A stretch of DNA of 64,000 nt. Source: Flammeovirga kamogawensis. Lineage in GTDB: Bacteria; Bacteroidota; Bacteroidia; Cytophagales; Flammeovirgaceae. The notes under the pieces were generated by a model, which saw only the letters and a program-made list of their open reading frames with translations, was not told where the DNA came from and did not search any database. Location: assembly GCF_018736065.1 (NCBI RefSeq), contig NZ_CP076128.1, positions 3,776,001 to 3,840,000 of the forward strand. The letters are read 5' to 3'. This document shows, piece after piece, positions 10,301 through 18,944 of this stretch (the stretch's first letter is position 1; each line of letters opens with the position of its first letter). The position numbers were made by a program, and so were the translations under genes.

Positions 10301-10848
10301 GATCTACTTTCACTTTCGGCATTAAGCGTAAAATCATTAAAAATAGTTTCGAACTTACCATTTTTCTGAAGTTGGAAAATTTGGTAATTATCTGCAGCCC
10401 AAAGTCTGCTTTTACGGTCTTCAAAAAGTAATTTACCGTAATTAAGTTTTCCTACTGTATTTTCTGTAGTACTAGATGTAAGTATCGTTTTAAACGATAC
10501 CTGATCTGGCTTACTAAAAATTCTTACAACTTCTTTGTCAGTAATGGCATATAGAGAACCATCCTTTCTTCTAAGAATTTGCTTTATGTAATTACTAGTT
10601 ATTTTTTTATCAGTATAGTCAATAAAATTACTTCCATTGTAACGAATTAGGCCATCATCGCTACCGAGCCATAAATAACCAATCGAATCTTTGGCAATAC
10701 TTTTTACATATCCTGCTTTAAGCCCATTATCTTTAGAATAATGAGTACCTAAAATACTTTGTGAATAACTCTGAGAGCCAATAAGTAGAAATAGAGATGT
10801 AATTAATAATCTAGTATAAAAAAAATTAGCTTGTACGTTCTTTATCAT
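7318..10848 (-). CDS. Two-component-type propeller sensor with SpoIIE phosphatase output
   Basis: A 1176-residue membrane signalling protein. In order: signal peptide (1-30); a ligand-sensing beta-propeller of Reg_prop repeats (about 35-640, e.g. GYLWLGSDDGLIRYNG, KQLWISSTSGLIRYN); a Y_Y_Y-type domain (about 665-745); one transmembrane helix (about 755-775); a long coiled coil (about 780-915); and a PP2C/SpoIIE serine phosphatase domain (about 925-1155) with GDFHWFGEK, AADCTGHGVPGAFMS and a late SDGYQDQFGG motif holding metal-binding Asp residues. The periplasmic sensor thus drives a Ser/Thr phosphatase in place of a histidine kinase, probably acting on a partner-switching anti-anti-sigma protein. 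No such partner gene is seen nearby. Monocistronic. Confidence 0.92.
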   Translation of the reverse strand: MIKNVQANFFYTRLLITSLFLLIGSQSYSQSILGTHYSKDNGLKAGYVKSIAKDSIGYLWLGSDDGLIRYNGSNFIDYTDKKITSNYIKQILRRKDGSLYAITDKEVVRIFSKPDQVSFKTILTSSTTENTVGKLNYGKLLFEDRKSRLWAADNYQIFQLQKNGKFETIFNDFTLNAESESRSFTMVEDADGVIYAFHHSGAVYRYEEALNSFELVSKKFGLSEIQHAVWYNKSSFLVADSKKGVSYVSINGNKVTRKQIGRRFDASFIQEVGTDSYFVTGWVSGMYRLESTYEGFSIQRAPEIGVYNGSSMLYDDLDLWVARDNGISLFQKLPFSSFATSITSSYIQHINGKGDDLYFTDGDNLYFGGLNSLDQFTLKNKEKVGSTGNSFLRILPTDQGVWTSDAEGVLQLWRNAQPIRKIDLSHIGGAIFILEQDKDGNLWICQDGIQGAIKIGKDNKPKIYSVEQGITSRAIVIKTTDEGDIYVGGTNKEGLIFKYNDVINAFDNLSEDLNFDFQGNIQTNDIAILKNKDIVLGTSYGTILLSNEKMKRLNLGDFTSITNNALALDPNEKQLWISSTSGLIRYNFGHDEYLLYTKKDGLPDADLNIRGLYIDEFGKLFISTSRGIGFAANLQVLIETPKPFIETVNVGGDKLSLQAKADIPSDSYLRVDFHIPVYPTENVAFQKRILGYPGLDEWMNFEKEKEGLLIDQLEAGSAYTLEVRGRKTGNFSWSRPLSYRFSVYTPFYKQWWSYVLYIVGTVTIAIIIVQFNMYRSRREQRKLEEQVNIRTKEVEKQSSELTDKNNELEKAFNRLKRSEAILNHNTKELERAKKDAEKAASKLLDKNSELEETSRTIREQHHEMKSHREQILRQNELVKEQALLLSQHNEKVKSSVNYARRMQTAVFGKPQDMEEKMQGIGQHWDGFVYLKPRDIVSGDFHWFGEKNENYIIVAADCTGHGVPGAFMSLIGNDLLNQIVYERGILDPGRILKLMNDMIRQALNQQENEDSRDGMDIAICVVSPKRKTLTFAGAGRPLYYISNSNPDELQRLRGGKSGIGGKKSKKKIFESHSLPLEDIHVMYICSDGYQDQFGGPDGRKLMQRPFKELLFNIHKKDLDLQRKALSQFMDQWMSQGNQRQIDDMLIIGIRPHVIINEEEEKELLLLDEASEQRHTIF

Positions 10849-11111
10849 AACATGCAGTAAATAATACCTTTACCTTAGTAAGAGTCTTAGAATAGTAATT
10901 AAAAAATAAGACCATGTAATTAGTTGTATATTACTGTTTTTTATTAAAATAATCAAACTATTAACACTTTACTTAAGGTGATTTGTAGTAAAATACAATT
11001 ATCAAAATACCTCAGTCTACTAATAATACAATTACGAAATTATTAGTAGTTAATGTTATTCGACTAAACATAAAATCCAGAAATTAAAAGTCTTCAAAAG
11101 TTATAACGTTG

Positions 11112-11726
11112 TTATTGTCTAATATAGTGTAAGTTGACGCTATCTTTAAAGTTAATTTTTACATGGCGGTTACCACTAATTTTAGAAAGTATAGGAGCAA
11201 GGTATAGTTTTGCATTCTCTTTTGCTTTTGCTTCAAGTTGCATTTCTTGCCCTGTTTTACGTAGTTTTTTTTCTGCTTCTATATACAGTTTGTTCATTGC
11301 GTCAGGGCTTGCATAATCAGAAGAATAAATTTTTACTTCTTTAGGGTTTACACGTCCATCTATATGCAAGTTTGGTAAATCTATTATTACTGTTGAATCA
11401 GCAATACGGATATCACTTTGTTTGATCTCGTTTAAGTTGATATAAGCAACGATTTCCCCACCAATTACAGCAAGAATTTTAGATTTAAAGTATTCACTAG
11501 CAATAGGAATATCTTCTAAATATTCATTTTCTTCAGAGTATTCAGCAACATCTCTTACCCTAGCTTTATATAGTTCTAAACGACCCAATCCTTCTAATTC
11601 CTCAACAATTAACTGTTGGTCATTAGTAGAGTCGCTATAATTTTCTTCAAACAAATCCCACATTATATAAGATGCCATAAGTATGGCTAAAAATGTCAGA
11701 ATTGATGTATGCAGTTTCGAGGACAT
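11112..11726 (-). CDS. DUF4230 domain protein, membrane-anchored
   Basis: A 204-residue protein with one N-terminal membrane segment (about residues 8-24) and an extracytoplasmic DUF4230 domain: LYKARVRDVAEYS, then ILAVIGGEIVAYINLNEIKQSDIRIADSTVIIDLPN. The C-terminal helix (EAEKKLRKTGQEMQLEAKAKENAKLYL) is amphipathic and charged. Function of the family is unknown. The next gene diverges from it across a 281-base spacer that holds a good promoter for the SNF2 helicase. Confidence 0.78.
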   Translation of the reverse strand: MSSKLHTSILTFLAILMASYIMWDLFEENYSDSTNDQQLIVEELEGLGRLELYKARVRDVAEYSEENEYLEDIPIASEYFKSKILAVIGGEIVAYINLNEIKQSDIRIADSTVIIDLPNLHIDGRVNPKEVKIYSSDYASPDAMNKLYIEAEKKLRKTGQEMQLEAKAKENAKLYLAPILSKISGNRHVKINFKDSVNLHYIRQ

Positions 11727-11928
11727 ATTGTTTCCTTTAGCGAGTTAGTATTACTTATCAAAAATAGGTTTGATAATCCGAATTCACCAATAACCAATTG
11801 ATTGACTTACAATTATTTGAATAATTTGTTTTAGTTAACTAAGAATACAATGATTTTTAAGTCAAATTAACATAAATGCTAAAACTTTTAATTTCATCGT
11901 TTATTTCACTTCTTTTTAAAAGATCAAT

Positions 11929-11958
11929 TTGTAGGTATGTAGAAATATGCTACTTTTG
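11929..11958 (+). promoter_or_regulatory. Bacteroidota-type promoter for the SNF2 gene
   Basis: TTG at 11929-11931, a 19-base spacer, then TACTTTTG at 11951-11958, matching the TTG/TAnnTTTG consensus of the primary sigma factor of this phylum. It predicts a start near 11964 and a leader of about 45 bases before the ATG. Confidence 0.7.
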
Positions 11959-12007
11959 ATAATTTCATATTAACCAAATTGTAGGTTTAAAAAGTAATTG
12001 TGATCCG

Positions 12008-14929
12008 ATGAAAGTATCAACTTCTGAACCATTTAAGTTAGTCTATTCTCTATTTGAGCATCAATTTCTTGGGTATTTATTCGAGTCTTTTGTTGTGCAG
12101 TTAAATAGTGAAAATAAACTTACACTTTTACATCAGAATATTTCGTCAAGAAATGCACATGAGTTTAGCAGTAAGCTAGATGATGTTGATTATGAATTAA
12201 TTCATTTAATGGATGATATTCAGCCGGAGTCTATTGCTCATAGATTTGGAAATAAGAAACGTCAGAAACCAAACATGTTCTTTCTTACCGTTTTTGATGA
12301 AAAGAAAGGTGATAAATTACTACAAGAACGCATTATTGATTTTGTAGAGGAACACCGCGTTAAGATCTTGAATAAGCTGCAAAATAAGATGGTGTTTGAG
12401 ATGGGTAAAGATGGTAACCCAACTTATAAAACAATACGAGTGCAGAAAAATAAAGCAGATATAGTTTTTAGATTTTGGAGAAACGAAGATCATACAAACT
12501 ATCGTCCTTTTATGTATTATGATAGTGAAAAGGTAGAGTTTCAATATAAAAATGCTGTAATTCTTTCTAACAAACCTGCATGGTTACTCTTAGAAGGTAA
12601 ACTATATACATTTAAAGGAGAGGTTGATGGAAAAAAAATAAAACCATTCTTGTTTAAAAATTTTATTGCCGTTCCTAAAAAAATGGAGGCAAGTTATTAT
12701 GAAAAATTCATTTCTCATTTAATAGAAGATTATCAAGTAAAGGCTTCTGGCTTCGATATAATTACAAAAGAAGATAAACCTTCAGCGTCTATTTTATTAA
12801 AAGAAATAAAAGGACAAGAGGGACTATTTGATAAAGATGATGCCCCTTCTTTTGCTAGTGAAGTAGAATTAAGATTAATGTTTCATTATAATGGGGACAC
12901 TGTCGATGCTTCTACAATTGGGAAAAGAAGCCAGGTAACACTAGAACATATTGAAGAAAACGATGATTTTATTTTTACAAAAACAAGAAGAGATCAGAGA
13001 TTTGAAAAAGATATTCGTAATCAAGTAATTGATTTAGATCTTGATATTACTAAAAAAGGGTATGTTGTTTTACCTAAAAACGATGCCTTCTCATGGATAT
13101 CAACAAACTCGGATAAACTGAGTGAACTAAATGTTGAAATTACTCAAGGAGAAGATTTAGATAAGGTATACTTTATTGGTCAATCAACAATTAATTTAGA
13201 AGTTTCTGAAGATAGAGATTGGTTTGATATAAAAACAAAAGTTGTTTTTGGTGAGTTTGAAATTCCGTTTATAAAAATCAGAAAGTTAATTGTTTCTGGT
13301 AGACATGAATTTGAATTACCAAACGGAGAAATTGCTGTAATACCAAATGTTTGGTTTACCCAATATCAAGAATTATTTTATTTCTTAGACAATGATAGTG
13401 AAACACCTCGATTACATAAACATCACCTTGCATTAGTACAAGAATTACAAGAAGGTTCTTTAGCTAAAGTTAGCTTAAATAAGAAGTTAGAACGCCTCAA
13501 TGATTTTGAAACAATTGAAGATTATGATCTTCCAAAGTCATTTAAAGGAAAATTAAGACCTTACCAAAAGGCAGGGTATAATTGGATGCGTTTCTTGTCA
13601 GAATATAATTTTGGAGGTTGTTTAGCTGATGATATGGGACTGGGTAAAACAGTACAAACATTAGCTATTTTAGAAAATGAAAGAGTTGCAGAAAATGGGA
13701 CATCTCTTTTAATAATGCCAACATCATTGGTGTACAATTGGGAGATGGAAGCAAAGAAGTTTACTCCTAAAATGAAAATACTAAATTATACAGGAACAAA
13801 CCGTTCTAAAAACCCAGAAAATTTTGGGTGGTATGATATAGTAATTACCTCTTACGGAACTGCAAGAATAGATGCAGAAATATTATCAAGCTATTATTTT
13901 AATTATATAGTTCTTGATGAAGCGCAAACGATAAAGAACCCTACATCGATTATTACAAAGGCAGTAAACCAGTTAAAAAGTAGAAAAAGACTGCTATTAT
14001 CAGGTACTCCAATTGAGAATACGACAATGGATTTATGGTCGCAAATGAACTTTGCAAACGAAGGGCTATTAGGTGGACAGAATTTCTTTAAAAAAGAGTT
14101 TCTTACACCAATTGAACGTAAAAAAGATGAGGCTAAATATGCTAAACTTTATCGTTTAATTAAACCTTTTGTAATGCGTAGACATAAATCTCAAGTTGCA
14201 TCAGAATTACCTGAGAAAATTGAGAAGGTGATGTACATTGATATGACACCTGAACAAAAGGTGAAATATGAAGAGGTGAAGTCGTCTTATAGAAACGAGA
14301 TTCTAGAACATATAGAAACTACAGGTGTAAAAGGATCGCAATTTATGCTACTTAAAGGGTTAACAGAGCTACGTCAGTTGGCCAACCACCCTAAACTTAC
14401 AGAAGAGTCTTACAAACACTCTGCAGGTAAGTTTGAAGAGGTAATAAGAACTTTAGAAAATGCGACTCAAGAGGGACATAAGATTTTAGTTTTTAGCCAA
14501 TTTGTAAAGCACCTTACTATTTTTAGAAAAGAGCTAGATAGTAAAAAGATAAAATATTCTTATTTAGATGGAGGAACCAAAGATAGAAAAGCTGAAGTAG
14601 ATAAATTTCAGAACGATAAGGATGTTCAAGTTTTTCTTATCTCATTAAAAGCTGGAGGCTTAGGTTTAAACTTAACAGCTGCAGATTATGTATTTATCTT
14701 AGATCCGTGGTGGAACCCTGCTATAGAAGCACAGGCAATAGATAGAGCACATAGAATTGGTCAAGAGAATAAAGTACTTGTTTATAAATTTATTACTAGA
14801 GGAACTGTAGAAGAAAAAATATTGGCGTTACAACAAAGTAAGAAAGAACTTGCTGATAATTTAATTACAACTGAAGAGAGTTTCATGAAGAAATTAACGC
14901 AAGATGATATTAGTACTTTACTAACCTAA
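12008..14929 (+). CDS. SNF2-family DEAD/DEAH helicase
   Basis: A 973-residue SWI2/SNF2 ATPase. The first 480 residues are a divergent N-terminal region. The two RecA-like lobes follow: motif I ADDMGLGKT (about residue 541), motif Ia LIMPTSLVYNWEME, motif II LDEAQ (about 636), motif III LLSGTPIENT, motif V LKAGGLGLNLTAADYVFILDPWWNP and motif VI DRAHRIGQ (about 910). The enzyme uses ATP to translocate on duplex DNA and remodel protein-DNA complexes; in bacteria of this type the RapA-like role in recycling RNA polymerase is possible but not shown. Chromosomal, with its own promoter. Confidence 0.93.
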   Translation: MKVSTSEPFKLVYSLFEHQFLGYLFESFVVQLNSENKLTLLHQNISSRNAHEFSSKLDDVDYELIHLMDDIQPESIAHRFGNKKRQKPNMFFLTVFDEKKGDKLLQERIIDFVEEHRVKILNKLQNKMVFEMGKDGNPTYKTIRVQKNKADIVFRFWRNEDHTNYRPFMYYDSEKVEFQYKNAVILSNKPAWLLLEGKLYTFKGEVDGKKIKPFLFKNFIAVPKKMEASYYEKFISHLIEDYQVKASGFDIITKEDKPSASILLKEIKGQEGLFDKDDAPSFASEVELRLMFHYNGDTVDASTIGKRSQVTLEHIEENDDFIFTKTRRDQRFEKDIRNQVIDLDLDITKKGYVVLPKNDAFSWISTNSDKLSELNVEITQGEDLDKVYFIGQSTINLEVSEDRDWFDIKTKVVFGEFEIPFIKIRKLIVSGRHEFELPNGEIAVIPNVWFTQYQELFYFLDNDSETPRLHKHHLALVQELQEGSLAKVSLNKKLERLNDFETIEDYDLPKSFKGKLRPYQKAGYNWMRFLSEYNFGGCLADDMGLGKTVQTLAILENERVAENGTSLLIMPTSLVYNWEMEAKKFTPKMKILNYTGTNRSKNPENFGWYDIVITSYGTARIDAEILSSYYFNYIVLDEAQTIKNPTSIITKAVNQLKSRKRLLLSGTPIENTTMDLWSQMNFANEGLLGGQNFFKKEFLTPIERKKDEAKYAKLYRLIKPFVMRRHKSQVASELPEKIEKVMYIDMTPEQKVKYEEVKSSYRNEILEHIETTGVKGSQFMLLKGLTELRQLANHPKLTEESYKHSAGKFEEVIRTLENATQEGHKILVFSQFVKHLTIFRKELDSKKIKYSYLDGGTKDRKAEVDKFQNDKDVQVFLISLKAGGLGLNLTAADYVFILDPWWNPAIEAQAIDRAHRIGQENKVLVYKFITRGTVEEKILALQQSKKELADNLITTEESFMKKLTQDDISTLLT

Positions 14930-15012
14930 AATAAATTTTAAATTTAAAAGGTTGATACTATTGTATTTAGTACTATTTTTAGATATTTTGTATACTTTTT
15001 ATGTAAATAATG

Positions 15013-15042
15013 TTGTGGAATTAAAAAAAGTACCTACCTTTG
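15013..15042 (+). promoter_or_regulatory. Promoter of the SRP RNA gene
   Basis: TTG at 15013-15015, 19-base spacer, TACCTTTG at 15035-15042. This is a perfect match to the Bacteroidota consensus and predicts initiation at about 15048. Confidence 0.85.
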
Positions 15043-15047
15043 CATCG

Positions 15048-15138
15048 CAAGTCAGATCGATTTGCTCCCCCGAATCCCCCAGGTACGGAAGTAAGCAAGG
15101 GTAAGGGGTTGAGCGATGCGTTTCTGACTTGTTTTTTT
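15048..15138 (+). ncRNA. ffs: Signal recognition particle RNA (small bacterial type)
   Basis: The conserved SRP domain IV hairpin is present: CCCCCAGGTACGGAAGT followed by AAGCAAGGGTAAGGGG (about 15067-15108), with the GGAA tetraloop and the symmetric and asymmetric loops that bind Ffh. The outer ends pair as AAGTCAG (15049-15055) with CTGACTT (15124-15130), directly followed by a T run that should end transcription. The promoter places the 5' end at this helix. A second possible pairing, GCATCGC/GCGATGC, starts upstream of the predicted start and would compete with the outer helix. The flanks (14930-15012 and 15139-15270) hold nothing else I can name except a possible hairpin around GGTCATCAAA/TTTGATGACC at about 15162-15189. 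Confidence 0.9.
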
Positions 15139-15270
15139 ATGTCAAAAAATTGATAAAAAGGTCATCAAATAATTAAATTTGATGACCTTTTTTGTATTTA
15201 ACAGGAAAGTGCGATTCTAAACATCGCTTTAATATTCTGGGTAGAGAAGCATATAGTCTATAAAAACCAA

Positions 15271-15729
15271 CTAGTAAGTATCTTTATGTATATCTTTTGA
15301 TTGGATAAAATGATTCCCCTCAAAAAGATTAGTAATTTTATCTACAAAAAAAGATTGCCCTATTACACAATATTGGAAATCTGTTAATTGAAATAATTCC
15401 GTCTGAATACTTAAAGGAGTTAGGCTATTAAGTCCATCACATAAAATCACATTTATAGTGTTAAAGTGAGTTCTTAATAATGTTTCCTGAAAAGTAGGTA
15501 GTGAATTTTTACTTTTCAGATAAAATAAATAAACAGGATTTTTAAACCTTTTATTTTTTAACTCTTGAAGTATAGGGAATGCTTTATTAATATGATCTTC
15601 ATCTATAAATAGAGCAAAACCTTTATTAGTATTATAGGTAGAACATTTAGACTGACTACTATTTTTTTTGTAATTATTTAGAACTTCATATCTTTCAATT
15701 AGATCAGGATTGTGTAAATCTGTAAACAT
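15271..15729 (-). CDS. Hypothetical protein, possibly reductase NAD-binding-like
   Basis: A 152-residue soluble protein. Its layout, GFALFIDEDHINKAFPILQEL, then NPVYLFYLKSK, then a late QYCVIGQSFFVDKI, faintly recalls the NAD-binding half of ferredoxin reductase-type proteins (the late CGP-like segment reads CVIGQS). The glycine-rich nucleotide loop is not obvious, so this is only a suggestion. It lies alone between the SRP RNA and a DUF2141 gene on the same strand. Confidence 0.5.
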   Translation of the reverse strand: MFTDLHNPDLIERYEVLNNYKKNSSQSKCSTYNTNKGFALFIDEDHINKAFPILQELKNKRFKNPVYLFYLKSKNSLPTFQETLLRTHFNTINVILCDGLNSLTPLSIQTELFQLTDFQYCVIGQSFFVDKITNLFEGNHFIQSKDIHKDTY

Positions 15730-15795
15730 ATCTTTTACGGTTGAGAGAAAGTTAATTGATATTTAATTAGGGCATTTTAAGGTGATAAGTTTCTA

Positions 15796-16215
15796 TCACT
15801 TTAAATTAATCACAAGGTTAGTAACGTTAGTATTTAATGTGGAAAATGAGACTTCCGAATATTTTGGAGCAACTAATCTTCCAAATTTGTTATTAGAATA
15901 ACCATATTTCTCTAGAGGTACACCAATAATATTAGTAGTTATTTCTTCATTTTCATCCTCATCATGATATGCTGAAATTGCATAGGTCCCAATGGGTATT
16001 TCTTTAAATGAAACAATAAGTTTATTACTGGTAGGTTTTAAAGTTACTTTACGATAATAATTTAGGTTGTAAAAATAATCTTCTTCGTTATTATATAGAA
16101 CTACTACCACATTTCCTTTTGAATTACTTATCCCCTCTAGTGTTAAAGTAATTGTAGAAGTCTGGGAAGTAGGAACTAAAAAAGAACAAAAATATAGGAT
16201 AAACAGATAAATCAT
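15796..16215 (-). CDS. DUF2141 domain exported protein
   Basis: A 139-residue secreted protein with a signal peptide (residues 1-18) and one DUF2141 domain: ITLTLEGISNSKGNVVVVLYN, IPIGTYAISAYHDEDENEEIT and the closing EKYGYSNN segment typical of the family. The family is common in Bacteroidota and of unknown function; the DxDxNxxx loop could bind calcium. Likely a single gene or paired with the downstream hypothetical gene (66-base gap). Confidence 0.85.
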   Translation of the reverse strand: MIYLFILYFCSFLVPTSQTSTITLTLEGISNSKGNVVVVLYNNEEDYFYNLNYYRKVTLKPTSNKLIVSFKEIPIGTYAISAYHDEDENEEITTNIIGVPLEKYGYSNNKFGRLVAPKYSEVSFSTLNTNVTNLVINLK

Positions 16216-16371
16216 ATATATATATTTTCTTTAACTGATATTGCAATGTATATAATGATTCTGAGATTTTATACTGAATTGTTGCCAATGGGAGTATTGG
16301 GTTATGAAAACAGCTCTGGTGAACGCTATTTAAATGATTTGGGATGAATGGGACAGCTGTGAAAGCTGAAT

Positions 16372-17244
16372 TTACTTATATAAAGCTATTAATTCTTTAG
16401 AAAAGCTTCTTGAAACAGGTATTGTAAATGTGAGATTTCTAAGATGTAATTCATAATTTCTGGCATTACCAGTAACTTTTTCAATTTGATCAAAATTAGC
16501 AATGAAAGATTTATGACAATGATGAATATTGTTAAGTTGATTGACTTGCTCGAATGCTTTTTTTAGCGGGTACCGAATAACTACTTTATTAAGTTTATCA
16601 TCTAAGAAAAAAAATACTTCTAAGTAATTTCCTTCAGATTTAATACATATGAAGTTATTTTGATCGAGTAAAATGTTACTATTGTCTGCAGTGAAATCAA
16701 TTTGAGGAATACGGGCTTTGTCAGCTTTATTATCAACTTTGTCTTCTTCACTATATATATGTTTTGTTATATCTTCAGCTTTAGAAGCATTGACTTGTCT
16801 TAAAGTTTTTTCTGTGAAAATTAAGAATATAACAGTGGGAAAGATACCTACTGAAAAAGTGATACCTATAAATTTAAGAAAAGAATGATTTATTGAAATT
16901 ACTTCTTGACCAATGGTTGATGTATAATACCAATTTCCAATAGATATTATTAAAATAATGAAAGAAGTATAAAGGGCTGCTTTTTTTACAGTCCATTTAT
17001 CAGGATTGAAAGTGCTTTTTAAAATATAGGGGAGAGCAAAGAAAGAAAATGCAACACAACAAAATGTAATAAGTGCATACCCACCAATAAATAGAGGTTT
17101 ATAAAATTGGACTTCACTAATACCGAATGGTTGGAAAATATAGAGAAATCCAAAGACAAAAAGACCAAAAGATACTGAAGAGATTAGTTTGACTTTATTA
17201 CTCTGTAATAGAGGGAATGGAGCATTTAGGTTATTTATAAGCAT
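16372..17244 (-). CDS. Membrane-anchored LytTR-family transcription regulator
   Basis: About 290 residues from the chosen start (MLINNLNAP). Four membrane segments occupy roughly the first 150 residues, followed by a linker and a C-terminal LytTR DNA-binding domain (NNFICIKSEGNYLEVFF, then VIRYPLKKAFEQ, HHCHKSFIANFDQIEKV). There is no receiver domain, so signals would come through the membrane part. The frame is open 24 codons farther upstream, but that extension runs into the hairpin terminator at 17301-17345, so I choose 17244. Its target genes are not evident. Confidence 0.85.
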   Translation of the reverse strand: MLINNLNAPFPLLQSNKVKLISSVSFGLFVFGFLYIFQPFGISEVQFYKPLFIGGYALITFCCVAFSFFALPYILKSTFNPDKWTVKKAALYTSFIILIISIGNWYYTSTIGQEVISINHSFLKFIGITFSVGIFPTVIFLIFTEKTLRQVNASKAEDITKHIYSEEDKVDNKADKARIPQIDFTADNSNILLDQNNFICIKSEGNYLEVFFFLDDKLNKVVIRYPLKKAFEQVNQLNNIHHCHKSFIANFDQIEKVTGNARNYELHLRNLTFTIPVSRSFSKELIALYK

Positions 17245-17300
17245 TATTTTACCTACTAAATGAAGTCTTGCATATATATTTATAACCATAAATATAAAAA

Positions 17301-17345
17301 AAAGTTGCAATACCAATCATTAAGATTGGCATAACAACTTTTTCT
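17301..17345 (-). terminator. Terminator between LytTR and beta-barrel genes
   Basis: Stem AAGTTGTTATGCCAATC / GATTGGTATTGCAACTT on the minus strand with one bulged base, followed by a T run. It ends transcription from the upstream minus-strand gene at 17351. Confidence 0.85.
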
Positions 17346-17350
17346 TTTTT

Positions 17351-18004
17351 TTAGAAAATGAAATTTGTTTTTACTGTTCCATATCTATTATAAATCTGAC
17401 TACCCGTATTATCCATATCTAGTAGTCCTAAGTTTCCTTCTCCAATAATTTCAACATATTTTCCAAATCGAAATCCAATACCACACCTCATAGCAATATC
17501 AGATCTCATAAAAGGGGCTGATTTATCTTTATTGGAATGAGCTATATTTTGCTCGTCGGTAGGTGTATAGATAATACTTTTTATTCGATGCGTATAAACA
17601 ACGCCAAGTTCTCCGGTTAATGCTAGCCATCTAAAAATAGGAAGCACAGGGTTAACCGTTAGAGGAATAGAAATATTAGATTCTTTTAATTGATATTTTG
17701 GTTCAGTTAAAGCTTCTGCGTGAAAAGCAGCCTGCAACTGGTTAAATTCAGCTCCCATGGTTAATGAGAAGTACTTAGCAAGGCTTGTTCTGTAGTGTAT
17801 ACCAAAGGAAACACCTGGTTTAGCAGAAATACTAGATACTCCGTTTGTAAGAATAGAGTAATCTGGAAGACTGGCTGTAACTCCAAAAGAAAAGACGGCT
17901 TTGTCCCAATACCTATCGAAGTCTTTTTCCCATTTATTCTTTTGTGCGTGAGATGTAATTGCTAATAGGCAAAGGTATACTGATAAAATGATGTTTTTGT
18001 TCAT
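17351..18004 (-). CDS. Outer-membrane beta-barrel protein
   Basis: A 217-residue exported protein: signal peptide ending TSHAQ, then alternating strands of the porin/OmpW-like outer_membrane_beta-barrel type (FSFGVTASLPDYS, GVSFGIHYRTSLAKYFSLTMGAEF) and a C-terminal Phe that fits BAM-dependent insertion. Role unknown. A 45-base gap and terminator follow it. Confidence 0.75.
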   Translation of the reverse strand: MNKNIILSVYLCLLAITSHAQKNKWEKDFDRYWDKAVFSFGVTASLPDYSILTNGVSSISAKPGVSFGIHYRTSLAKYFSLTMGAEFNQLQAAFHAEALTEPKYQLKESNISIPLTVNPVLPIFRWLALTGELGVVYTHRIKSIIYTPTDEQNIAHSNKDKSAPFMRSDIAMRCGIGFRFGKYVEIIGEGNLGLLDMDNTGSQIYNRYGTVKTNFIF

Positions 18005-18084
18005 TGTTGTTTTTAGATTCTTGATTAAGAGCTTGATAATTGGTGAATTCTGATTTCGTGAATTTAGATAAAAATGAGAGTATA

Positions 18085-18120
18085 CAAAAAGAGCAGCAAA
18101 ATATCTTGCTGCTCTTTTTG
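18085..18120 (-). terminator. Terminator of the 18.1 kb gene
   Basis: Perfect stem AAAGAGCAGCAA / TTGCTGCTCTTT with T runs on both sides, 20 bases after the stop of the minus-strand gene at 18141. Confidence 0.9.
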
Positions 18121-18140
18121 TGAATAATTTCTAAGTTGAA

Positions 18141-18710
18141 TTATTTCATTTTATTCTTTTTACTGAAATCAAATGCCTTACTAAACATTATTCCCCAGAA
18201 CCATTGCCCAGAAGAAGTAACGCCTGTTTCAGCTCCAATTTGAGCTTTTAACTTAGGTAAATTATAATATACATCAAACCAATAGGATTGACTCCATGAA
18301 GAGAAAGTATCAGCAGGTACTTCGGAGGTACCCGTACCATCTCTAAGTGTTTCATGTTGGTTAAGTGTCCATCCAATTGCAAAATCCCATCTGCCTCCAG
18401 GAGCCCAATAATAACCATTTGTGAACGAGTAGTTATTAAGATCTGAGGTAACATCTTTGTTAAATACTAAATAGGGTAAGAACTCTCCAAATAGGTGACC
18501 ATAACCTAATGATAGAGAAACATTTTCTTCTGCAAAATCTTGATAACCCACACGTACATTTAATAAATTTGTATCATCAATATTTTGCCATATTGATAAT
18601 TGTTGAACACCACCCATTCCGTAGTAGTATTGTAAGCTTGTTTGTGCTTGAACGTTGTTTGAGTAGACTCCTAAAACAACAATGCAGAAAATAAGTAGTA
18701 GCTTTTTCAC
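18141..18710 (-). CDS. Exported beta-barrel-like hypothetical protein
   Basis: A 189-residue protein with a signal peptide (cleavage after VQAQ) followed by strongly aromatic, alternating strands (QYYYGMGGVQQLSIW, LSLGYGHLFGEFLPYLVF, QWFWGIMFSKAF). It resembles DUF5020 or Tsx-like channel proteins of the outer membrane, but I cannot fix the family. Single gene with its own terminator. Confidence 0.65.
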   Translation of the reverse strand: MKKLLLIFCIVVLGVYSNNVQAQTSLQYYYGMGGVQQLSIWQNIDDTNLLNVRVGYQDFAEENVSLSLGYGHLFGEFLPYLVFNKDVTSDLNNYSFTNGYYWAPGGRWDFAIGWTLNQHETLRDGTGTSEVPADTFSSWSQSYWFDVYYNLPKLKAQIGAETGVTSSGQWFWGIMFSKAFDFSKKNKMK

Positions 18711-18868
18711 GTAAAGTAGTTTAAATATTGATAATGATTTTTACAAACAATAATATGATTGCGTTATTATCATGTTTGTATACGAACAAATGTAGTTGGA
18801 GGTCTACTAGAATTTATAATAAAAAACTTAATGACTTATAACATAAACAACTGTTATATTTGAAAATG

Positions 18869-18917
18869 TAAAAGAGCTCCTCTAAATATTTAAAAAATAT
18901 TAAAGGAGCTCTTTTTA
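18869..18917 (-). terminator. Terminator of the pth-SPFH-rimM operon
   Basis: Stem AAAAGAGCTCCT / AGGAGCTCTTTT with an AT-rich 22-base loop and flanking T run, 28 bases after the rimM stop. Confidence 0.85.
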
Positions 18918-18944
18918 TTGCGAATTTGATAATGATACAGATTG

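Noticed and set aside
7318..10848. Hybrid two-component histidine kinase (HTCS)
   Set aside because: No H-box, HATPase, receiver or AraC domain; the C-terminus is a SpoIIE phosphatase.
15042..15119. Riboswitch or 6S RNA before the 15.2 kb genes
   Set aside because: The GGAA-loop SRP hairpin and its own promoter and terminator identify it as SRP RNA.
17245..17316. Upstream start of the LytTR gene
   Set aside because: The extension overlaps a strong terminator hairpin, so it is unlikely to be translated.
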